Of a stretch of DNA of 35,934 bases, positions 1 to 11,205 are shown piece by piece (position 1 is the stretch's first letter; every line of letters starts with the position of its first letter). Origin of the DNA: Mucidula mucida (taxonomy: Eukaryota > Basidiomycota > Agaricomycetes > Agaricales > Physalacriaceae); NCBI GenBank assembly GCA_015501055.1, contig JADNYV010000347.1, positions 1-35,934 of the forward strand, given 5' to 3'. The notes under the pieces were generated by a model. The model did not search any database. It saw only the letters and a list, made by a program, of their open reading frames with translations, and was not told where the DNA came from. A program made the position numbers and the translations under genes.

Positions 1-906
1 CGTTTTGCTTATGACTATGACTTTCAGACGGCATCAACCACGATCCGAGCTTTTTTGACAATCCAGAGCTGTTTGACCCAGACAGATTCCTGCGCTCGGA
101 GTTTGGAGTATCATCTGTAGAAAAGGAAATAGACTTTCGCGACAGTTCTATCTTTGGAGGAGGCAGGGTACGCTCGTGCACCTCGTCATCATCATCGTGT
201 CGCGCTCATCATGAATCGGTACAGAGAATATGCCCGAGACAATGGCTTGCGCGGGACGAAATAATGATCATCTCTCATCAAATACTACTATCCCGTTACG
301 CTTACAGATAAAATGAACTTAGGACCTCGCAATGATGCGTCTAGTGTGGGCTTTCGAGCTCAGCAGTCCTGTCGATGCTCAGACCAAACAAGACATTCCT
401 CGTGGTCTTCCGCCTGAAGCGTTTAAATGGGTACGCGCCAAGTTGGCTAGCCTCTGTCTTCGGTGAGCTGAAATTTGATGCTGCAGGCGATATTGACGAC
501 CCCGAAGCCCTTCGAATGTGCCGTCAAGACTAGGCACGGAGTGGATCGTGCTGTGAAAGATACATTTTTGTCGGACAGGGAAGAGACAGAGAAGTATGAA
601 GCCCATTTGGCTTTTTGGGAGACGGACAGGTGGGGGACTCGGACACCCTACGATTCTCTAGATATTTTAGATAAACAGTCATTAAGCCTCTGCATTATAC
701 TTTTCCAGCCCTTGTCCAGTACTATTGTGTTCAGAATTGCCAGGGTTAGGGTTGATACTTTTGCTTTCTTACCATCATGGCCTAGTGTTGCCCAGCTTGT
801 AGACAAGCATGCAATGCTCGATACCCGTTCTTCTACGAAGCGCAATCACGCACGGTCGATTGGAAAATCAATGTTCGCTCTCTGTTCACATCGTTCAAGT
901 TGTTGA
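1..906 (+). pseudogene. Cytochrome P450 3' portion, decayed; paralogue of the P450 at 22552-25826
   Basis: Four exon-like blocks (28-167, 225-263, 323-430, 487 onward) match in order and length the last four exons of the intact P450 ending at 25826. They encode the PERF-region segment FDPDRF and the heme loop. The loop here reads FGGGRRICPR, so the last glycine of FxxGxRxCxG has become arginine. The intron after the second block has lost its GT donor (the intact copy has GAAATG then GTAATG; here GAAATA then ATGATC), so canonical splicing would fail and translation would stop in the retained intron. Similarity to the intact copy fades after about 620, and the frame then stays open to a stop at 904-906. 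The 5' part lies outside the window, so this may be a whole neighbouring gene that is degenerating rather than an isolated fragment. Confidence 0.8.
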
Positions 907-2318
907 TTCGAATCCCATGTGCTCCTTCGGAACCAGCAATCTGTGACGCGTTGTCTCGATAACCGAAAGCCCTTGTTGTCTTACGACGTCTATCCTGATA
1001 TTTGCAAGACGCGTTAAAGAGCTTTGGAGAGAGGTCCGTCATCCTGATCATCCGTCCTTTCTGCACTGACTTAGGGCTCAGCTTCGGGGATGCGCCATTT
1101 CTCTCCGGAAGCATCGCCCCTCTCCAAGGAGCCAGTTGACAGCGTTGCTTATTGTCTCCGATAGCCGGGCCTTGGAAATGGAGACGCGCAATCCTCTTTC
1201 GCTATGTTCTTCTCCGGAAGCTTCATCCGCAAGTACGTTATAGATTTATCGTCGCGGCTAAAAGCAGTACACTGACATATTACCTTAGTGCGTGGATGCG
1301 ATTTCTCATTCTTTGACATTGATGTAAAGGCGTGCATGAATCGTTAATTCGAACGGTGCTATCCAGAAATAGACTTAGGCAGTCCACATTGCCCCAGGAA
1401 AGCCTTTGTACGCTGGGACTACCGTCTGACCGATGCCACCCGTGGGTAATATTCTTCCAAATTCTTACAGTTATCACATCCCCTTCCTTCGTCTGTCACG
1501 GATTCGGTATCTTCGCGTCGGACTCTGGATGCAGTGCGTGCGCTGCCCACCACTATATCCATCCGGACTTCAGCATGACATATGCACTACGGTTATCCCA
1601 ACGCACTATGATGTCTGCCACTTTGCCGCGACCATGTCTCCATATCGTTTTACACAGGCTAGCATTGTTGACCTCCGCGAAAGTCTTCCATTTCTCGTCA
1701 ATCATGTAGCTCTCTCCTTGTGTACGACCTAAGCATCCTCTTTCCGCAACCTTCGAAGCATTTCGGCGCCAATTCTCCTATTCTCCTTGCCTGTGAATTC
1801 GGAGCTAGGCTGCGACATGGGGTTCTGCTGATTACATTCCGATGTGGCGGGAGACCACTCCCGTTCTCCCCTACGACGTGCCATCTCCTCCTCCTCGTTG
1901 ACATACTTCTCGATGCCTCCGCTTGATTCGTTGAAAGACGCGGCGACATAATAGTCACACTTCGACGGAGGCGACAAGGCCTAACAGGCAGCATCACACC
2001 GACATGCATCCTGGTTCGCCATGTTCTTCGCCTTGTCTTTCTCTCACTGCTGCGAGTACGTTGTCGAGTTCTCCTCAACTCAGAACGGTCTACTGATCTA
2101 CGCCCATTAGCCCTTGAGGACGAGATTTCTCTTCCCCGGTGGTCTCTTAGAAATAGACGCAAAGGCGTGCAGGGAAGACTTGCTCTCTGCTTAGTCTAAT
2201 GGTGCTTCAATGAGATGGCGACGAGCAGCAAAATTCGCCACACCACGCGATCGATCAACGGGTCGCCTTCATTCCATCACCACCACCCAATCCCTTGCAC
2301 CGTCGTATCATATCAGCA
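907..2318. other. Unresolved region with coding-like pieces, no supported gene
   Basis: No protein family was recognised. A plausible plus-strand intron runs from about 1232 (GTACGT donor, CTGAC branch-like site, TTAG acceptor) to about 1288. The following exon-like stretch has an in-frame TAA at about 1345. On the minus strand an open frame at 1729-1977 gives a hydrophilic peptide with an EEEE cluster and many Arg/Glu, which looks more protein-like than its plus-strand counterpart, but no start, promoter or partner exons could be fixed. The stretch may hold degraded genes. Confidence 0.4.
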
Positions 2319-2789
2319 ATGTCCTCCACTCGCCCAGGCAACGCCTCGCTCGCATCCAGAGCCAAAGTATTGGGCAAACGCACCAAAGCGGGCACGTTCG
2401 CACCACACATCAACGCCTCGACACCTGTTGAACTCGCGTCCAACCGAGCCAGCACCCCGCCTATACCATCGACGTTGCGACAAGGCGAGCAACTCATGCC
2501 GCAGCACAGCGAGGAATATATAATTCTACACACCGAGGATGGCGACAGCGATGACTTCTTGACGAAGTACAGAGATGATACTATTGCGCGATATGTCCCA
2601 AAGCCCTTACCGTCACGCGACAACCGTCCAAAAATGCAGCTGCAGTCGGCGTGTGTGCCAAAGCGTGTAGCGCCCGAGAATGTGGTCCGTCTACAGAAGA
2701 GGGTGGGGATGAAGTTTGCGTTGAACAGGAACGTGAAGCGGAGGAGGCTATTGGAGAATGATGAGGCTGAGAGACGTCGAACGGACTAG
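2319..2789 (+). CDS. Hypothetical small basic protein, 156 aa
   Basis: A single uninterrupted frame runs from an ATG at 2319 (MSSTRPGNAS...) to TAG at 2787-2789. No domain is recognised. The N-terminal third is rich in Ser, Thr, Ala, Pro and Arg and looks disordered. A short acidic patch (EDGDSDD) sits near residue 80, and the C-terminus is strongly basic (NRNVKRRRLL followed by ERRR), which would suit a nuclear localisation signal; this is inference. It is intronless, unlike most genes here, which fits a small single-exon gene or a processed fragment. The amino-acid composition is more protein-like than in the other frames of the same interval. Confidence 0.5.
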   Translation: MSSTRPGNASLASRAKVLGKRTKAGTFAPHINASTPVELASNRASTPPIPSTLRQGEQLMPQHSEEYIILHTEDGDSDDFLTKYRDDTIARYVPKPLPSRDNRPKMQLQSACVPKRVAPENVVRLQKRVGMKFALNRNVKRRRLLENDEAERRRTD

Positions 2790-3894
2790 GTGACTTGCGA
2801 TTATCTTTCTCTTTATGGACACAGGCTGTTTGTTTTGTTTTTATCTATCGCGCGCCAAGAGGCGATTTCGTTTATCATTCTTCCAGTTCTTATTCCCCTT
2901 TGTGGCTCGATATCTCATATATGATACTACCTTTTAATTCAGGATTGATGGCTAGCTTTACTTTGTACACCATAATACTCAGACAGCACTGTTCCCTTTG
3001 ATACGAACACTTAGTGAGTATCCCATCTTCTCTCGTTGAGTCGGTTTACGAGACAAACGAACACTTAGAATAACCCCGACCTCAATACATGCCGGGCCGT
3101 CACCCTCTGCTTTTCTCACCCACTCTGTCTCGCTCACTGCAAATTGTCTGTACAGTTCGGCGGAGAAGCTTCTCGTCACCCCGCAGTGCGATCTTGGGAT
3201 ATTTGTCCACAATGGCCTGGACCCGCGCCACTGAGAACAATGCGACTCCGGTGGCCCGCCCGTTTTGGGAAGCGTCTTTGACAACAATGGCGGTCATGTG
3301 CGCATGAGTATATAAGTCCGACCTCTCATCTGCGCTCTTCACTCGCACAATTGGCGACTATCTATCAGAGCTGATTCTAATCTGCGGCGCTGGCGCTGTC
3401 CTTGCTCTGAACTTCTTCACATCTCCTGGGGAGAATGCTACGATATTTCAAGTTAGTCCTTTGATTTTAGCGTGTCGCTTGCTCTTATGTTTTTCAGGAC
3501 GACTTGGAACAACAACGATAACACTCTTTAAATGATGTATGTTCACTCTTTCTTTTACGCGTCCCGATTTCGAAACCTAGGAGAACCCTGGGAGGACGAA
3601 CGTGTCGTGCGGTACGTGTTGGAAGCTTTACCTCTTCGCCACTCACTGCTAACGGGAACGTAGAAATCTTCCACTGCATCCCGAGCGCCTCCGATACCAG
3701 AACCAATCACTACAATGTCCGCCCGCCTGCCATCTCTACCCACCCCGCGGCAGGCGTGTTTACTGGAAGTCGCTTACGCCAAAGACTGGTGAGCCGGGAT
3801 TGAATCGCATTCGGCAAGTGTTATCTGTATGTCTTCGTCTTCTCGCGTAGCTGATTGATCCCCAGATCGATTTTCGTGGCGCGTCGGAGAGCTC
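2790..3894. other. Unresolved region; possible decayed gene
   Basis: No supported gene. Plus-strand intron-like signals occur at about 3612-3663 (GTACGT donor, CTAAC branch, TAG acceptor), and short open stretches lie around 3089-3307. On the minus strand a frame at 3100-3348 looks moderately protein-like, and 3743-3660 encodes DIVVIGSGIGG, which resembles a dinucleotide-binding GxGxxG loop. It is not followed by any recognisable oxidoreductase sequence, so no function is assigned. Confidence 0.35.
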
Positions 3895-6325
3895 ATGTAC
3901 GTGTTTAACGCCGATCCTTAGCTTGAGCTGACTCTGAGCTTCACAGGGCGGATTTGTTAGGTTGACGATAGAAAGATCTCTCGACAGAGCAATGTATGCT
4001 CCGGTAGTGTAGACGCGCTCTACATTAGAGGACTCACCTTTGCCTACCTTAAAGCGCTCATGGTAGCTCTGTGATTGTCTATAATGATCATGACGCTTTT
4101 GTTTAAATGCATCTGCGGGATTCGCGACTCCACCAACAGCAAGCCCCGCTGATCTCCGAGTCATCAAAAGTTCTAGCAGTTGTGATGGGCACTGCCTCCT
4201 ACAGCAGTACTTAAACCTGGAGCAGAGCGCAAAAGACCACGTGCACTTCTCTCCTCCTGCCACCATCTCGACCGCCGCTAAAACTGGTAAGCCTGATGTT
4301 TTCATCTTCTGACATTCTGATATGCTCACTGTGATTGTAGATCAACTCCCCAAATTTCTCGTCAAAGGTACGTGTCAAGCTTGTCATGCTGGCGCAACCC
4401 ATTCACCCCCTGAAATAGCAGCCAGAAACCATGCAGCCTACAGAGTACCTTCCCGATACAGAAGCCCTCCGCTCCTCCTTAACCCACGCCTTAACCCGAT
4501 TCCAACACCTAACCGACGTTAACAAACCACTGCGAAATCTCCGAGCTTCGTTCTGTCATCTCGGAGTCCCGTAGTCATCTTTCCGCCCTGACGAATGTTG
4601 TTGTGGAGATCAAAGAGACTGTCAAGTCTGTCACACTACGTGTCGACCAGGTCACCACTGTTCGAAACAGCGCCCAGAAGATTACCCATCCCCTCCGGTC
4701 TCTCCCGAACGAAATTCTCTGCCTTATTTTCGCCCAGTGCGTTGATTATGATAATAGAAAAAGGAACTCGCTATCAGTGGATCAATCACCGTGGACTTTA
4801 TCCTATGTTTGCAGCAGGTGGCGGCGTCTCGTCACTTCTTGGCCTTCCCTCTGGAAAGCACCGTTTTTCGACTTCGCCGCATACGGAACACATCGCAGAT
4901 TTCAACAACATACTGTGTACCTCCTCGCTCTGTTCATAGAGAGGTCGAGAGCTCTCCCTCTCAACGTTACGCTTCGGGTGACGAGCGACTGCATACTAGA
5001 ACATAGTTCCTTATGCCATATCATGAAAGCTACTACCGGACGGTGGAAGAGTGTTGTACTGGATCTCCCACTTTCAGAAATTCTTCACTTCCAGGGCTGC
5101 ACTTTCCCGCTGCTTGAAAGTGTGAAGATGCGAGACTGCCATAGCGATATCGAAAACGAAAACGTTGATGTGTTCTTGTCCTCGCCACTACTGCAGTCTA
5201 TCACTATCACCGCCGAGTCGTCGCTTACCCCAGTCAATTCTCATGCCTTGGAGCCAGATTGTTGAATATAATTACGAGCACAACGCGTTTTCAACGGACA
5301 ACATGGACGTACTCAGGCAAATGACTTCTTTGCGGTATCTGGTCGCATACGTCGTGGTAGGGCTTACCCTGGAAGCTGTAGAGCCCCTGGTTCTACCTTC
5401 GTTGACGCATCTCAAGCTCTCTGTGGCTGGGGCTACGGAGCCGGACGAGATCAATCTGTCCGCTTATCTTGCGTTTCTCCGGATGCCGCTGCTGAATGAA
5501 CTCACTCTCAACTACTGCGAACCGGAGGCTTTATGTCCGGTGTCGTCTCACCCCGACTTTTCCTCTGTGAAGACTTTACGAGTCCACCTAAACTTGAATT
5601 CTACCGACTCTGAAAACTTTGTACACTTCCTGTCTTTGATGGGTGGCGTGGAAGAGCTGGAACTGTCGGGGACATCATCTCTGACCAGCTTCTTCAAGCC
5701 CTCACTCCGACTGAAGAAGGCGTGCTCGTTATCCCTCGTCTCCGAGTTCTGGATACCCATAACGCCGTCTTCGCGCTGGCAGTTGAGGACGAACCCGCCC
5801 CACACATTTTAGCATTTCATACTATGCTACTTTCGCGCTCCCGTGCCCACCAGGTAGGCGGCGGCCGACTCTCACTTTTTCCATACTGAGATTGCTCACA
5901 TAGCGTCTGGTCTGTACGTTGGAGAAGTTAGTAGCTGCCCCGACGTGGAGAAGTGGAAATCACCCAGTCCTTCAAGAGGATGTAATGCGGTGGGAGCAAG
6001 TCTGTGCGGCGATATCCGTTTCGTGTCTTGATCCCGATGTTTTGAGTGGAGAAGGGTCGGAGCATGGTACACAGAGTGCGCGTGAAGGGCAAGACTCGAA
6101 TGACTCTGAGTCGGAGTAGACTGTACTTAGAAGTTATTAGTAAAACCAAAGTAGAACTGAATCATGATTTGGATTGCATGATTGAAAGCTTTCAAAAAAC
6201 CCACAGTACTATTTCTGCTTCTTAAAGCGGAAAAGCGTCGCTTCCAAGCGATCGAGGCGAAGATGATGGTGGAAAGAGGATGAAATTCGAATTGCGCCCA
6301 AGTTGTAGCATGTGGGCGTGAGAGG
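3895..6325 (+). repeat. Tandem duplication, unit A (~2.4 kb)
   Basis: The interval is similar along its whole length to 6326-8730: promoter-proximal sequence (tagacgcgctctacattagagg at ~4010 versus tagacgcgctccacattagagg at ~6392, one difference), leader introns, F-box reading frame, terminal intron and 3' flank. The 3' boundary is set by a shared stretch (agatgatggtgga ... gcgtgagagg) that ends at about 6325 in unit A and 8730 in unit B. Units are directly repeated head to tail. Edges are placed by eye, within perhaps 20 bp. Confidence 0.8.
4431..6119 (+). pseudogene. F-box protein gene, copy A, frameshifted
   Basis: The ATG at 4431 begins MQPTEYLPDTEALRSS. An F-box follows (LRSLPNEILCLIFAQCVDYD ... 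WTLSYVCSRWRRLVTSWPSLW), with the rest resembling the leucine-rich C-terminal half typical of agaricomycete F-box families (SKP1-Cullin ubiquitin ligase adaptors). Compared with copy B the frame is broken by an 8-nt deletion near 4521, a 2-nt deletion near 5232 and a 1-nt deletion near 5677. The 3' intron (5854-5903) and last exon (5904-6119, ending in an acidic DSNDSESE tail) are preserved. Leader introns appear at about 4288-4340 and 4369-4418. With three separate lesions this is a pseudogene unless the sequence carries assembly errors. Confidence 0.8.
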
Positions 6326-8730
6326 TACGTGTTCAACGTCAATGCTAAGTTTGGAAATGTTCCCGAGAGAGAAATGTATGCTCTGGGAATATAGACGCGC
6401 TCCACATTAGAGGCCTCGCCTTTGCCTAGAAAGCGCTCATGGTGCATTGCAATTGTCTACAATCAATCAAAACACTTGTTCACATGGATGTGCCGGATTC
6501 GCGATTCCGCCGCCAGCGCGTCTTCCTGAGAGTCGCTGAGTCATCAAAAGGCTGCGCAATCCTGATGGACACTGCCTTCCACAGCACTGACCAGTACATA
6601 AAACCTAGAACAGAGCGCAACACCACGTGCACTTCTTTCCTCCTGCCACTATCTTCATCGCCGCAAAAACTGGTAAGCCCGATATTTTCATCTCAAGTTA
6701 TAGCTTGTAAGCTCACTGTGACTGTAGACCAACGCCCAAACTGTACTGTTACTCATATTCATACTCAAAGGTGTGTGATGAGGTTGTCATGGTGGCGCAA
6801 GCCAATTCACCCCCTCAAATAGTAGCCAGGAATCATGCAGCCTACAGAGTACCTTGCCAATACAGAAGTCCTCCACTCCTCCTTAACTCATGCCTTCGCC
6901 CGATTCCAGCACCTGGCCGACGTCAACACGCCACCAAACCACTGCGAAATCTCCGAGCTCCATTCTATCATCTCCGAGTCCCGTACTCTTCTTTCCAACC
7001 TGACGGCCATGAACATGCTTGTGGAAACCAAGGAGACCGTCAAGGCTCTCACCCTACGCATCGACCAGATCACCTTTATTCTCAACAGCGCCAAGAAGAT
7101 TACTCATCCTCTCCGGTCTCTTCCCAACGAAATCCTCTGTCTCATTTTCGCCCACTGCATTGATTACGATGATCGAGAAAGGAACTCGTTATCAGTGGAT
7201 CAAGCACCGTGGACTGTATCCTATGTTTGCAGAAGCTGGCGGCATCTCGTTACCTCTTGTCCTTTCCTCTGGTCAACACCGTGTTTCGATTTCACCGCAT
7301 ACGGCACAGATCGCAGATTCTACCTGCATACTGTTTACCTCCTAACTCTGTACATAGACAGGACAAGCGCTCTTCCTTTCGACGTTACGCTTCGGGTGAT
7401 GAGCGACTGCATAGGGCATATTTCCTTCCGCCATATCCTACAGGCCACCTCAGGACAGTGGAAGAGTGCATTGCTTGATCTTCCGTTGTCAGAGATACTT
7501 CTTCTCTTCCGGGCTGCACTTTCCCTCTGCTTAAAAGTGTGAGTTTTCGAGACTGCCACAATGAAATCGAAGACGAAGAAGACATCGATATGTTCTCGTT
7601 GCTGCCACTGCTCCAGTCTATCACTATCACCGCCGAGTCGTTGCTGACCCCTCAATCGATTCTCATGCCTTGGAGCCAAATTGTCGAATACAATTGCGAG
7701 CACAACATGTTTTCTACAGACAACCTGGACGTACTCAGGCATATGACTTCTTTGCAGTATCTGGTCGCATACGTCGCGGTAGGACTCAGCCTGGAAGCTG
7801 TAGAGCCCCTCATTCTACCTTCGTTGACACATCTCAAGCTCTCCGTGGCTGGGGCTACGGAGTCAGACGGTACAAATTGTTAGCTTGTTTAGCGTTTGTC
7901 CGGATGCCTCTGCTGAATGACCTCACTCTCAACTACTCCGAACGCAATGCTCTATGTCCGGTGTCATATCACCCGAACTTTCTATCCGTAAAGACTTTAC
8001 GAGTTCATCTAAATTTGGTTTCTACTAATTCCAACAACTTTGTACACTTCCTGTCTTTGATGGGTGGCGTGGAAGAATTGGAACTATCGGGAGTTAACAT
8101 ATCTGACCAGGTTCTTCAAGCCCTTACTCCGACCGATGATGGAATTCTCGTTCTCCCCCGTCTTCGAGTCCTCGATACACATAACGCTGTCTATGCTCTG
8201 GCCTTGGATCCTGACCCCAACCCGCACATCCTAGCATTCCATAACATGCTACTTTCGCGCTCCCGTGCACACAAGGTAGGAGGCGGCCCACTCTCCCCCT
8301 TGCCATACTAAGGTTCTCACTTAGCGTCTGGTCTTTACTCTGGAGAAGTTAGTAGCTGCGCCGACGTGGAGAAGTGGAAATCACTGAGCAGTCGTGTTTC
8401 GAGAGGAGGTTTCGATGCGGTGGGAGCATGTCTGTGCGGTGATATCCGTTTCGTATGTTGATGCAGATTTCTTGAGTGGAGAGGGGTCAGAGTATTTAGT
8501 AACGGAGGATTTGGTCGATTTGTTGAAGGGCAAGACTCAAGTGACTCGGAGTAAGTAAAACTTAGTAGCACCGTGTATTGAAAATTTAGAGCCAATATTG
8601 CGCAATAGTAAGATTTAGGAAAGACAGTACGATTAGCGCATGTTAAAGCGGAACGCGCCGCTTCCAAGCGATTGACGCGAAGATGATGGTGGAAGAGCAC
8701 CAAAGTTGTAGCACGTGAGCGTGAGAGGAC
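6326..8730 (+). repeat. Tandem duplication, unit B (~2.4 kb)
   Basis: Second unit of the head-to-tail duplication described for 3895-6325. It carries the second F-box gene, its leader region and 3' flank. Divergence from unit A is moderate, with many substitutions and small indels, so the duplication is not recent. No third copy follows 8730. Confidence 0.8.
6835..8558 (+). pseudogene. F-box protein gene, copy B, frameshifted
   Basis: The ATG at 6835 opens a frame (MQPTEYLANTEVLHSS) that is intact through an N-terminal helical stretch and the F-box (LRSLPNEILCLIFAHCIDYD ... YVCRSWRHLVTSCPFLW). Relative to copy A it has a 2-nt insertion near 7500, a 1-nt deletion with in-frame TAGs near 7868, and an in-frame TGA at 8385-8387 in the last exon, which might be a genuine earlier stop. 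The sequence continues in the alternate frames with strong similarity to copy A. The 3' intron 8276-8324 keeps GT and AG. A TATA-like tacataaaac lies at 6595-6604, with a leader intron downstream. The lesions are at different places from copy A, so the copies decayed independently. Confidence 0.8.
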
Positions 8731-9626
8731 TGCTCGGATAAGCGGGTAAATCATTGCAGTGGACTCTTTCTTCGACCTCGACCATGGTGAGTGAACCTAT
8801 TTCCCAATCGTCTGCCTTTCCTTTGTCCCTCATCAAAACGCGCGTAGTCTTCAGAGCTCCGGTATACTGCTAACACGCAGCTAGAACATTGTTCGTTGTT
8901 CTCCTTTTTACCCAGACACGAATTTCGACTGATTTAGCACAGTGCATGCTCGTTATACAGGAACTGGTTTGTTCAGCTTGAAAGCTCTGGATATTTACGG
9001 CTGAACTCCCCCAGGGCACGCGGACATAACGAAATAGTACGCCTCGGAAACGTGTCCTGTCACCCTTCTTGCAACTTTCAACAGTGAATGGATTACTCAC
9101 CAGCACCGGGATACGATCTCCTCCATCGTAGGACATCCATCTCTTCTTTCTTTCCTTGCCATTGCCGACGGGCAGGCAACCGGACGCGTCAAATTTGAGA
9201 TGACTGAGGTACGTTCAACAATGCTTGTTATTCTCCCCTTTGAGTCACTGATCAACAATGTAGACAATGCTGCAGCCGTGTGGACCGCCACCCAAGAAGG
9301 ATGATGATTGAAGTTTCTTTCGGTGACGGATGGGCTGCTCTTGTAAGTAAACGTAGTCTCACAAGATCGTTCATGTTTGCTGATTTGAAGGTAGAAGTGA
9401 CGCATGGATGGAAACTTTTGTATCTAGTGCCGCGTTCTTTCGAATAGACATTGTCCTTGGCTATCCTACTTTTGTATGGTACTTCTCGCCTCAACGGGAC
9501 ATCGACGCGTTTCTGCAGGCAGTTCACGGCGTTATAGCTACACCTTTCTCAAGAATCGGTTCCTCGTCGTTACGATTCGTGCGTTGCGACGTCAAGAGTT
9601 GGTCGTGACTCGTGAGTGTTCAATTT
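8731..9626. other. Unresolved region with broken coding-like exons
   Basis: Plus-strand intron-like segments occur at about 8785-8848 (GTGAGT..CGTAG) and 9203-9262 (GTACGT..TGTAG). The exon-like piece before the second (about 9070-9202) ends in a peptide such as IADGQATGRVKFEMTE, but joining it to the next piece meets stops within 15 codons. No family was recognised. It may be a decayed gene whose parts are shared with the inverted repeat that follows. Confidence 0.3.
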
Positions 9627-9801
9627 TCAAAAAAAGATAGTTATATTCAAATGACGTGCTTAGTCTGTAGATAGTCTGTACAAGTCGTAACACCCTCCAG
9701 CAGCCCGGACGCTGACAGATCCCCACACACCGGCTCTGAGAGCAGCAGTGTGCATCGCAGTGAAATGTAGGCGGGAGGTGGTGCTTCAAAGGTCTATGTT
9801 G
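9627..9801 (+). repeat. Inverted repeat, left arm (~175 bp)
   Basis: The arm matches the reverse complement of 10625-10802. In the core (9672-9801) I count about ten mismatches in 145 positions by eye. The arm includes an intron-like segment ending at ...cgtgcttag. The distance between the arms is about 820 bp. No target duplication was identified outside the arms. Confidence 0.8.
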
Positions 9802-10081
9802 ATGATCTGAATGGGACTAGGCTGTGGTGTGTTGAGTTCGGGCTTCAGCGTCACCATCTCAGGAGCCTGATCCTATGCGAATCATAGGAGTACGGACGGT
9901 CGCCTCAAAATAGAGTTTTAAATGGGCACTGTGGGCGGTTGAGGTACGCTTTGACCAGTACGAGATGGGAGTATCACAGGACCAACCAAGTTCTACTGGT
10001 GCATGTAGAAAGGTAGGCGGATCGACTGCAACTCATACTAGTCAATCGATCATCCAAGTCTTCTCCTTACACCACTATACC

Positions 10082-10276
10082 ATGACTAATACCGTCGATA
10101 CAGAAACCCAGCTCGTTCTTCCACATCTCTCGAGGACATATGTCGATGAAAATGCGGAAGAAAATGCACAACCGCGCGCGGCACAAGTAGAAGGCACTGT
10201 CCGTATCACCTTCAGCCCCGGCGGCCTCCTTATAACGACTCGGAGTCGATATCCTGGGACGGCGAGAAGGATATGA
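10082..10276 (+). CDS. Possible first exon or short ORF, 64 aa
   Basis: The ATG at 10082 has a good context (accATGa) and starts MTNTVDTETQLVLPHLSRTY, followed by an acidic stretch, ending at TGA 10274-10276. The peptide is protein-like but short and unrecognised. It lies in the loop between the two arms of the inverted repeat. It might be a first exon with a donor not identified here, or chance. Confidence 0.25.
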   Translation: MTNTVDTETQLVLPHLSRTYVDENAEENAQPRAAQVEGTVRITFSPGGLLITTRSRYPGTARRI

Positions 10277-10290
10277 CGCGTGTTGTTCTA

Positions 10291-10752
10291 CTATCCGCTG
10301 AAGGTTAAGGCGATAGTGTCGAGGAGAGCAGTGACGTTGCGCGGCGTGTAGCACAAGGAAACAGTAGTCTCATGCCACCCATGCGATATCAAGAGAAAGG
10401 AAGGACGATCGAGCAACATAGACGTTCGCAACAGTCCAGTCGTGTCCGTGGCGTCCTCTGCCCTTAGTCTCTCAAAGTGAATTATTTCTTGTCTTTGCTT
10501 GTATATGAATTTGTGCCAGTGTTTGTTATGCGAGCGCTCAACGTCAGACAACTATTTGGAAGCCAGTCCGATCGAGACTTTGTTGGTCGATACCAAGACG
10601 GTATGGTTTAGCTCTAGCCAGATCGTTGATATATACCTTTGAAGCACCATCTCCCGCCTACTTTTCACTGCGATACACACTGCCGCTCTCAGAGCCGATG
10701 TGTGGGGATCTGTCAGCGTCCGGGCTGCTGGAGGGTGTTCCAACTTGTACAA
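10291..10752 (-). other. Two abutting minus-strand open frames separated by one TAG
   Basis: Reading from 10752 downward, a 66-codon frame (beginning MYKLEHPPAARTLTDPHTSA) meets TAG at 10552-10554 and the same frame then stays open for another 86 codons to 10291. The upstream part lies within the right arm of the inverted repeat; the equivalent frame in the left arm has a TAA early on. No family is recognised. It may be a nonsense-broken exon pair or chance. Confidence 0.2.
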
Positions 10753-10802
10753 ACTATCTACAGACTAAGCACGTCCGAATTTGAATGTGACTATCCTTTT
10801 TG
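10625..10802 (-). repeat. Inverted repeat, right arm (~175 bp)
   Basis: Reverse-complement partner of 9627-9801. Similarity tails off on the inner side near 10625 and on the outer side near 10802, so it looks like a duplicated gene fragment in inverted orientation rather than the sharp termini of a DNA transposon. Confidence 0.8.
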
Positions 10803-11205
10803 ACTGCCCCCGCGACGTCGACCAGGATGTCTCCCATTTCGAAGCACGCTTGTCTTCATGTATCCATACTAGATGAGTAGTCGCCGCATTATTGAAAGTG
10901 CACATCAATTTCCTATCTACATGCGTAGGCCCACAACATATAAAATACATAGATGATCCTGTACACGGCTCGTTCATGAACTCGGCAACTATCCTCACCG
11001 GAAGTCTGCATAAATAAGCTATCTGTTGAAGAATCAGGAAAAGCTCTCCCAGTGTATAACGAGGTTTACTTCCCTGCTAGCTTCGACCCGTCACAAACCT
11101 AGCGCTTGAAAATCTGTCTGTATCAGATCCAAGCTACAGCAGATGTTTTGAGTTGCACACTATCCAGCAATGAAATGACATACGCAGTGCCAATGTTTTC
11201 AACTG
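10803..11205. other. Intergenic region
   Basis: A minus-strand open frame reaches to 10998 but shows no recognisable domain, and its 3' end runs into the inverted repeat. The remainder, up to the end of the gene at 11206-12436, is its 3' flank. No repeat or RNA gene is seen. Confidence 0.4.

Noticed and set aside
900..925. tRNA T-loop-like ttcgaatccc
   Set aside because: No paired T-stem and no acceptor, D or anticodon arms around it.
1290..1420. Peptide FDIDVKACMN resembling the DVK motif of copia-type reverse transcriptases
   Set aside because: The match is a few residues only, an in-frame stop follows at once, and no other reverse-transcriptase or integrase block is nearby.
3660..3743. 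Minus-strand GSGIGG dinucleotide-binding motif
   Set aside because: No continuing oxidoreductase sequence, and the plus strand has better splice signals over the same bases.
3760..4329. Long minus-strand open frame (189 codons) upstream of F-box copy A
   Set aside because: Its middle part is simply the reverse strand of the duplicated leader region; the equivalent frame in unit B diverges in the rest and shows no protein-like conservation.
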